Shown piece after piece: positions 1-5,454 of a stretch of 20,411 nt of DNA. Positions within the stretch are counted from its first letter, which is position 1. Every line of letters starts with the position of its first letter. The notes beneath the pieces are model-generated. The model saw only the letters and a program-made list of their open reading frames with translations. It searched no databases and was not told the origin of the DNA. This DNA is from a virus, in IMG/VR virus record IMGVR_UViG_3300025769_001103, positions 1 through 20,411 of that record; one strand, written 5' to 3'. The translations under genes and the position numbers were made by a program.

Positions 1-1
1 A

Positions 2-148
2 AAGTCTGGGATTGTACAAGAATGCCCACCGTATGAAGAGGTTGTACCTCTTTTAGAAAAGGGTTTAAAAGACAACGAGTATAGAGGTTGGCACGCTACG
101 TGTCAAAAGATTGCTATTATCGTTAAAGGTAAAGGACAACCACTATGA
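2..148 (+). CDS. C-terminal fragment of an unrecognised protein (48 residues visible)
   Basis: An open frame enters from the left edge and runs 48 codons to a TGA at 146-148. The visible protein ends in RGWHATCQKIAIIVKGKGQPL-like sequence: mixed charge, no membrane segment, one Cys pair region (ECPPY and ATCQK). Its stop overlaps the ATG of the holin as ATGA, which suggests translational coupling and co-transcription. In many phages the gene beside a holin is an endolysin or spanin, but I see no catalytic motif in this fragment and do not assign a function. The reading frame looks real because it is uninterrupted and ends exactly at the coupled start. Confidence 0.6.
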   Translation, partial: KSGIVQECPPYEEVVPLLEKGLKDNEYRGWHATCQKIAIIVKGKGQPL

Positions 149-525
149 TTGGCGCTCTAATTGGACCTGTAGCTGGGCTTGTTGGTACGTGGCTACAGGG
201 TAGTGTAGAAGAAAAAAAAGCAAATACCGCTATGAAGGTAGCGCAAGCAGAGGCTAAAGCCAAAGTTATGGTAGAAGCAGCCACACACGAAAGTGGGTGG
301 GAGCGTATTATGGCTGAAGGTACTAAGAATAGCTGGAAAGATGAATATCTTACAATTATTTTTAGTGTACCAATGATTTTAGCTTTTGTTCCGGGTATGG
401 AAAACATCGTACAACGAGGCTTTGAGCAACTACAGTCTATGCCTGAATGGTATCAGTATTCTTTAGGCTGTGTAGTTGCTGCCAGCTTTGGTATTAGGGG
501 TGCTACTAAGCTATTTGGTAAGTAA
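145..525 (+). CDS. Holin, three-transmembrane gene-transfer-agent type
   Basis: This 126-residue protein probably makes lesions in the inner membrane so that the endolysin can reach the cell wall. Three hydrophobic stretches are visible: residues 1-17 (Gly/Ala/Leu-rich), about 69-86 (YLTIIFSVPMILAFVPGM) and about 103-123 (YSLGCVVAASFGIRGATKLF). Between the first two lies a charged, Ala/Lys/Glu-rich amphipathic helix (20-62). The arrangement, with WKDEY before helix 2 and MPEWYQY before helix 3, matches my recollection of the GTA_holin_3TM family common in marine phages and gene transfer agents. An AAAGGA ribosome-binding site at 131-136 sits 8 nt before the ATG. The start overlaps the preceding stop. 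A promoter follows immediately, so this may be the last gene of its transcript. Confidence 0.8.
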   Translation: MIGALIGPVAGLVGTWLQGSVEEKKANTAMKVAQAEAKAKVMVEAATHESGWERIMAEGTKNSWKDEYLTIIFSVPMILAFVPGMENIVQRGFEQLQSMPEWYQYSLGCVVAASFGIRGATKLFGK

Positions 526-556
526 TAGTTGACAACTAAAATAAAATACGTATAAT
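523..556 (+). promoter_or_regulatory. Consensus sigma70-like promoter P1
   Basis: TTGACA (529-534) and TATAAT (551-556) are both perfect consensus hexamers, separated by 16 nt of A-rich sequence. The box begins in the stop codon of the holin gene (TAA at 523-525) and lies in the 43-nt gap before the next gene. The core TAATAGTTGACA recurs in the promoter upstream of the major capsid gene at 8609-8620. The expected transcription start (about 562-563) is only 6-7 nt before the ATG at 569. This points to use of host RNA polymerase for the packaging genes. Confidence 0.72.
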
Positions 557-568
557 TAGGGAAAGTTA

Positions 569-901
569 ATGTCTTTAAGTGAATCTGAAAAAGCAAAGCT
601 AAAAAGATATGGGTTGTCAGGTTTAAGTAAGCCTAAACGCACACCTAAACACCCTACAAAAAAAGCTATTGTTGCAGTGAGGGACGATGGAAAAATTAAA
701 ATCATACGCTTTGGCGATCAAAAGATGGGTCATAACTATTCTCCAGAAGCTCGTAAATCTTTTAAAGCGCGTCACGGTAAAAATATTGCAAAAGGCCCAA
801 CGTCTGCTGCGTATTGGGCGAACAAAGTTTTTTGGTCTGGTAAAGGCGGCAGTACTAAGAGTCCGCCTAAAAGTCAGAAGCATAAAAAGGGCGTGGCGTA
901 A
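569..901 (+). CDS. Small basic conserved phage protein, function unknown
   Basis: The product is 110 residues and strongly Lys/Arg-rich at both ends, with a conserved-looking core: RFGDQKMGHNYSPEARKSF, then KARHGKN and SAAYWANKVFW. I recall a widespread family of small phage proteins with the pattern FGDxxM ... RKSFRARH ... YW, often carrying cysteines around the RH motif. This copy has no cysteine at all, so a metal-binding site like that of its relatives is unlikely. The basic character suggests nucleic-acid contact, but that is inference. The gene begins just after promoter P1, with AGGGA at 558-562 as a possible ribosome-binding site, and its TAA overlaps the ATG of the small terminase by 1 nt. 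Confidence 0.72.
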   Translation: MSLSESEKAKLKRYGLSGLSKPKRTPKHPTKKAIVAVRDDGKIKIIRFGDQKMGHNYSPEARKSFKARHGKNIAKGPTSAAYWANKVFWSGKGGSTKSPPKSQKHKKGVA

Positions 902-1278
902 TGGCTAAAAACTTAACAGAAAAACAACAGGCTTTTATTAATGTTCTATTTGGTGATGCTAGAGGTGATCTATATGCAGCTAAACAGTTGGCTGGATACT
1001 CACCTAATACCGTACTGTCAGAAATTACGGCTGGCATTAAGGATGAGATTATTGAAGCCACTAAAAACTTTATGGCACATAACGCCCCTAAAGCTGCATA
1101 TGCTATTATTTCTGGTATTGACGACCCTACCGAGTTAGGTATTCGTGACAAGCTCAACGCTGCCAAAGACCTACTAGACAGAAGCGGCATCATTAAGTCA
1201 GAAAAAATGCAAGTAGAAAGCTCTGGTGGTGTATTTATTCTACCACCTAAAGCGGTAATTGAGGACGATGACGACTAA
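901..1278 (+). CDS. terS: Terminase small subunit
   Basis: A 125-residue protein that would recognise phage DNA and load it onto the large terminase. The N-terminus LTEKQQAFINVLFGDARGD followed by AAKQLAGYSPNT is the usual small-terminase HTH signature (helix, Ala-rich helix, AGYS turn; about residues 5-37). The middle is helical (GIKDEIIEATKNFMAHNAPKA), probably the oligomerisation part. The segment KLNAAKDLLDRSGIIKSEK and the end VFILPPK plus an acidic EDDDD tail are also typical. The length fits the family. The start codon overlaps the upstream stop, and the large terminase follows two genes on. Confidence 0.82.
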   Translation: MAKNLTEKQQAFINVLFGDARGDLYAAKQLAGYSPNTVLSEITAGIKDEIIEATKNFMAHNAPKAAYAIISGIDDPTELGIRDKLNAAKDLLDRSGIIKSEKMQVESSGGVFILPPKAVIEDDDD

Positions 1279-1720
1279 AGCATTACAACGTAGTATTGGA
1301 AGTTGGAAATTACCACAACCACTTGACGTTAAAGAAGACGGTGAATGGGTTCCTATACCACGTATAGCTAGAACAGTACCGTTTGGCTATGAGCTAGATG
1401 AAGACGACGATAAAGTTTTACTTCCTATTGAAACAGAACTAAATGCGTTGTCGGAAGCAAAGAAACACTTAAAGAAGTATTCTTACAGAGAAGTATCCAA
1501 TTGGTTAAGCACAAGAACGGGTCGCTACATATCACACGTAGGATTAATGAAACGGGTAAGAAATGAGCGAAAGCGTAAAAACAAAGCTAATAGCCTCCGC
1601 AAGTGGGCAGCGTATGTCGAAGAGACGCTCGCCAAAGCGGAAGAACTTGAAAAAGAAAGACTCGACGCCCGAACAGACACTACACGCAGCGGAGCTACTG
1701 AAGAACCCGCAAAAGATTGA
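1268..1720 (+). CDS. HTH and coiled-coil DNA-binding-like protein beside the terminase
   Basis: The protein is 150 residues from the ATG at 1268; a TTG at 1259 in the same frame would add three residues. Residues about 70-97 (SYREVSNWLSTRTGRYISHV, then GLMKRV) read as a helix-turn-helix like those of resolvases and recombinase N-termini. They are followed by a basic patch (RNERKRKNKA) and a coiled-coil (residues 108-133, LRKWAAYVEETLAKAEELEK). I recall similar HTH proteins just before the large terminase in marine podoviruses. It could be a second DNA-recognition subunit for packaging or a late regulator. Its start overlaps the small terminase by 11 nt, and its last 158 nt overlap the large terminase in another frame. 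Confidence 0.68.
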   Translation: MTTKALQRSIGSWKLPQPLDVKEDGEWVPIPRIARTVPFGYELDEDDDKVLLPIETELNALSEAKKHLKKYSYREVSNWLSTRTGRYISHVGLMKRVRNERKRKNKANSLRKWAAYVEETLAKAEELEKERLDARTDTTRSGATEEPAKD

Positions 1721-3149
1721 GTCTTCTGTAGCACATCAACCACCTGAATCTGTAGAACAAAATGCTGTATTTAAACCTAATGATGGCCCTCAAACAGAGT
1801 TTTTAGAGGCAGCAGAACGAGAAGTATTGTATGGTGGTGCAGCAGGCGGTGGCAAGTCTTTCGCTATGTTAGCTGATCCTGTACGTTATTTTTCCCACCC
1901 TGATTTCAGTGGGCTATTGCTTAGACATACAACGGAAGAACTTAGAGAACTTATTTTTAAGTCTCAAGAGATGTATCCTAAAGCAGTTCCGGGCATTAAG
2001 TGGTCCGAAAGAAAAATGCAGTGGACTGCGCCTTCCGGTGCGCGATTGTGGATGTCTTATCTGGATAGAGATGAAGACGTATTGCGTTATCAGGGTCTAG
2101 CATTTAGCTGGATAGGCTTTGATGAGTTGACTCAGTGGGCTACACCTTATGCGTGGGACTACATGCGATCTCGTCTACGGTCCACTGCTCCAGATTTACC
2201 TGTATACATGCGGGCTACAACCAATCCGGGCGGCAGAGGGCATCATTGGGTTAAGAAAATGTTTCTTGATCCTGCACCACCAAACAGCAGATTTGTAGCT
2301 ACTAATATTGAAACGGGTGAAGACTTAAACTATCCGGCAGGTCATGCTAAAGCAGGAAAGCCTTTATTTAAAAGAAGGTTTATACCTGCTAAACTAATGG
2401 ATAATCCGTATCTAGCTGAAAGCGGTGATTATGAAGCAATGCTTCTTTCTTTGCCGGAGCAACAAAAAAGACAGCTACTAGACGGCGATTGGGACATTAA
2501 AGAAGGTGCAGCGTTTACGGAATTTAATAGAAACCTTCATGTCGTTGAGCCATTTGACATACCAAATAATTGGGTTAAGTTTCGTGCTTGTGACTATGGC
2601 TACGGTTCATATAGTGGCGTGTTATGGTTTGCCGTAAGCCCAGATGAACAACTAATTGTATACAGAGAATTATACGTATCTAAAGTATTAGCTACAGACT
2701 TAGCTGATATGGTATTAGAACTAGAAGCAGAAGATGGAAATATTAGATATGGTGTTCTTGATAGCTCTTTATGGCATAAAAGAGGTGATACTGGACCTTC
2801 GCTGGCGGAACAAATGATTAGTAAGGGCTGTCGTTGGAGGCCGTCTGATCGCAGTAAAGGTAGTAGAGTAGCAGGTAAAAACGAAGTTCATCGTAGGCTT
2901 CAGGTAGATGAGTTTACAGAAGAACCTAGATTAATCTTTTTTAATAATTGTACAAATATGGTATCCCAATTACCTGCCCTGCCTATTGACAAGAAAAACC
3001 CTGAAGATATTGATACTCACTCAGAAGATCACTTGTATGATGCTTTACGTTACGGTATAATGTCGAGACCACGCTTTAGTATTTTTGAGTTTGATACACA
3101 GATGCCCAGAAATACTCATACACCAGCCGATGCTGTATTTGGATATTAA
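1563..3149 (+). CDS. terL: Terminase large subunit (packaging ATPase and nuclease)
   Basis: This 528-residue protein pumps DNA into the prohead and cuts it. The ATPase half has the Walker A loop GGAAGGGKS (residues 91-99), Walker B FSWIGFDE (181-188, Asp187/Glu188) and the coupling motif ATTNPGG (218-224). The nuclease half has an RNase H-like fold, with acidic residues at Asp344 (RACDYG), Asp400 (YGVLD) and Asp493 (LYDALRY). Length and motif order are normal. The start is uncertain: ATG at 1563 has GGG four bases upstream, and ATG at 1614 (residue 18) would also work, but the family-like region begins near residue 33. Either start leaves a dual-coding overlap with the preceding gene. The first 35 residues are very basic. 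Confidence 0.93.
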   Translation: MSESVKTKLIASASGQRMSKRRSPKRKNLKKKDSTPEQTLHAAELLKNPQKIESSVAHQPPESVEQNAVFKPNDGPQTEFLEAAEREVLYGGAAGGGKSFAMLADPVRYFSHPDFSGLLLRHTTEELRELIFKSQEMYPKAVPGIKWSERKMQWTAPSGARLWMSYLDRDEDVLRYQGLAFSWIGFDELTQWATPYAWDYMRSRLRSTAPDLPVYMRATTNPGGRGHHWVKKMFLDPAPPNSRFVATNIETGEDLNYPAGHAKAGKPLFKRRFIPAKLMDNPYLAESGDYEAMLLSLPEQQKRQLLDGDWDIKEGAAFTEFNRNLHVVEPFDIPNNWVKFRACDYGYGSYSGVLWFAVSPDEQLIVYRELYVSKVLATDLADMVLELEAEDGNIRYGVLDSSLWHKRGDTGPSLAEQMISKGCRWRPSDRSKGSRVAGKNEVHRRLQVDEFTEEPRLIFFNNCTNMVSQLPALPIDKKNPEDIDTHSEDHLYDALRYGIMSRPRFSIFEFDTQMPRNTHTPADAVFGY

Positions 3150-3160
3150 AGGAATTATAA

Positions 3161-5302
3161 ATGGCTATTGAAGAAGACGATTTTCTAATCGAAGAGATAG
3201 GCGTAGCAGCAGAAGATGTGGATAACGTAGATGAAGTAGACTACGGTTATACGCCTATTCTTAGGTATATTAATGACAAATACGAAAAGGCTAAAACCTA
3301 CCGTTTTACGGAAGAGCAGCGCTGGTTAAAATCTTATCGTAATTACAGAGGCATTTATGGTCCTGACGTTCAGTTTATGGAAACAGAAAAATCTCGTGTA
3401 TTTATTAAAATTACTAAAACTAAAACACTTGCAGCATATGGTCAAATTGTAGATGTACTATTTGGTAATCAGCGTTTTCCTATTACTATTGATCCTACAG
3501 TATTACCCGAAGGTGTAGAAGACACGGTACACTTTGATCCGTCGCTTCCTGATGAACTTAAAGAAGAAGGTCCAGTAGAACAAGATAGCCCGTATGGTTT
3601 TGCCGGTGATGGTAAAGAACTTCCGGCTGGTGCTACATTAAACTCTTTAATGTTGGGTTCTATGGAAGAAAAGTTAAATGATGTAAAAGGTCTTAAACAA
3701 GGTCCGGGTACAACGCCGTCAGCTATTACGTTTCATCCTGCTATGGTTGCAGCAAAGAAAATGCAGAAGAAAGTTATGGATCAATTACAAGAATGTAATG
3801 CTTCTAAACATCTTCGCAGTACATCTTTTGAAATGGCGTTATTTGGTACAGGTGTACTAAAAGGTCCATTTGCTGTAAATAAAGAATACGCAAACTGGGA
3901 TGATGAGGGTACGTACACACCAACCATTAAAACTGTACCTCAAATTGGTCATGTAAGTGTCTGGAACTTCTATCCAGACCCAGATGCAAACAATATGGAA
4001 GAAGCTCAGTACGTCGTAGAGCGTCATAAGATGAGCCGCAGCCAATTACTTAACCTTAAAAAGCGGCCTCTCTTTAGAGGTAACGTCATTGACCAGTGTA
4101 TTGAGCAGGGTGAATCCTACGTAAAAGAATGGTGGGAAGATGATCTTGCTGATTATGAACAAACACATAGCATTGATCGTTTTGAGGTTTTAGAGTATTG
4201 GGGTGTAATTGATACAGACCTTCTTGATGATGAAGACATAGATATTCCAGAAGAACTTGCAGATGCAGATCAAGTGCAAGCTAATATCTGGACAGTTAAT
4301 GGTCAAGTTATTCGTCTTGTAATTAATCCGTTTAAGCCTGTACGTATTCCATATATGGCAGCACCGTATGAATTAAATCCATACAGCTTCTTTGGTGTAG
4401 GCATTGCTGAAAATATGGAAGACACACAAATTCTTATGAATGGCTTTATGAGAATGGCAGTAGATAATGCTGTACTGTCTGGCAATCTTCTTATTGAAGT
4501 AGACGAAACTAATCTAACGCCGGGTCAAGACCTCAGTGTTTATCCCGGTAAAGTGTTTCGTCGTCAGGGTGGTGCGCCCGGACAGGCAATCTTTGGTACT
4601 AAGTTTCCAAATGTTGCGGGTGAAAACCTACAGCTATTTGATAAAGCTAGACAGCTTGCTGATGAAAGCACCGGCTTTCCTTCTTTCGCGCACGGACAAA
4701 CAGGTGTGTCGGGTGTAGGTAGAACTGCTAGTGGCATTAGTATGCTTATGGGCGCAGCAGCAGGCAGTATTAAGAACGTCATTAAGAATGTAGACGACTA
4801 CCTATTAAAGCCTCTTGGTGACGGTCTATTCCAGTTTAATATGCAGTTCTCTTTTGATAAAGATATTAAGGGTGATCTTGAAGTTAAGGCACGTGGCACA
4901 GAAAGTCTGATGGCTAATGAAGTACGTAGTCAACGCCTCATGCAATTTATTCAAGTTACTAGCAATCCAGCACTTGCACCTTTTGCAAAAATGGATTATA
5001 TTATTACTGAGATTGCCAGATCACTTGATCTTGATCCTGAAAAGGTTGTCAACAATATGGGTGACGCAGCACTTCAGGCAGAGATGATGAAGGCGTGGCA
5101 AGCAACTCAGCCACCACCGCCACAACAGGGCGCTCCAGCAGGAGCTAATCCTCAAGACCCAACGGGTGCAGGTGGTGGAAACATTGGTGTAGGTATGGCA
5201 CCCGGACCACAAGAACAAGGATTCTCAGGTAATGAACAACAACAGCCAGCAGAAGGCGGAGCGCCTCAAAGCGCTGGTCAGCAACCCCCACCTGTGGGCT
5301 AA
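3161..5302 (+). CDS. Portal protein
   Basis: This 713-residue protein would form the dodecameric ring through which DNA enters and leaves the head. It follows the large terminase by 11 nt with an AAAGGA ribosome-binding site. It starts with an acidic arm (EEDDFLIEE), then a helix with RWLKSYRNYRGIYG, and a long mixed alpha/beta body containing GTGVLKGPF, WNFYPDPDA and a TGFPSFAHGQTG to GISMLMGAAAGSIKN segment typical of portal stem and crown regions. The end (about 648-713) is a Pro/Gln/Gly-rich low-complexity tail, probably disordered. Length is near that of large podovirus portals. Position and these segments together make the call firm even though no catalytic motif exists for portals. Confidence 0.85.
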   Translation: MAIEEDDFLIEEIGVAAEDVDNVDEVDYGYTPILRYINDKYEKAKTYRFTEEQRWLKSYRNYRGIYGPDVQFMETEKSRVFIKITKTKTLAAYGQIVDVLFGNQRFPITIDPTVLPEGVEDTVHFDPSLPDELKEEGPVEQDSPYGFAGDGKELPAGATLNSLMLGSMEEKLNDVKGLKQGPGTTPSAITFHPAMVAAKKMQKKVMDQLQECNASKHLRSTSFEMALFGTGVLKGPFAVNKEYANWDDEGTYTPTIKTVPQIGHVSVWNFYPDPDANNMEEAQYVVERHKMSRSQLLNLKKRPLFRGNVIDQCIEQGESYVKEWWEDDLADYEQTHSIDRFEVLEYWGVIDTDLLDDEDIDIPEELADADQVQANIWTVNGQVIRLVINPFKPVRIPYMAAPYELNPYSFFGVGIAENMEDTQILMNGFMRMAVDNAVLSGNLLIEVDETNLTPGQDLSVYPGKVFRRQGGAPGQAIFGTKFPNVAGENLQLFDKARQLADESTGFPSFAHGQTGVSGVGRTASGISMLMGAAAGSIKNVIKNVDDYLLKPLGDGLFQFNMQFSFDKDIKGDLEVKARGTESLMANEVRSQRLMQFIQVTSNPALAPFAKMDYIITEIARSLDLDPEKVVNNMGDAALQAEMMKAWQATQPPPPQQGAPAGANPQDPTGAGGGNIGVGMAPGPQEQGFSGNEQQQPAEGGAPQSAGQQPPPVG

Positions 5303-5450
5303 TTTTGTAGAGTATTTAGATTATCACATAGAACAGCAGCATAAAGTGTTAGAACAATCTGAGTGTTCTGTTGGTGTACAAAGAGCGCAGGGCTACATTC
5401 AAGCACTTAGAAAATTAAAGTCTTTGGATAATATAGTTAAGAGGGATTAA
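5232..5450 (+). CDS. Small helical phage protein overlapping the portal 3' end
   Basis: A 72-residue protein read in a different frame from the portal, whose last 71 nt it shares. The sequence looks like a real folded helical hairpin: HLWANFVEYLDYHIEQQHKV and VQRAQGYIQALRKLKSLDNI. Small proteins of this form (LW..F..YLD, then RAQG.I.ALR.L) occur directly after the portal in other podoviruses I know of. No function is established; a chaperone or connector accessory role is possible. The N-terminal 24 residues fall in the overlap and correspond to the portal's disordered Pro/Gln tail, which would tolerate dual coding. Its stop lies 4 nt before the TTG start of the next gene. Confidence 0.7.
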   Translation: MNNNSQQKAERLKALVSNPHLWANFVEYLDYHIEQQHKVLEQSECSVGVQRAQGYIQALRKLKSLDNIVKRD

Positions 5451-5454
5451 TTAC

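Noticed and set aside
687-908. A 73-codon + strand frame inside the small basic protein gene, encoding a basic, hydrophobic, membrane-peptide-like sequence
   Set aside because: The GAGGGA before its ATG is only 2 nt away, and the other frame is well supported by its family-like sequence. The Leu/Lys/Arg pattern is what an out-of-frame reading of AAA/CGT-rich DNA gives.
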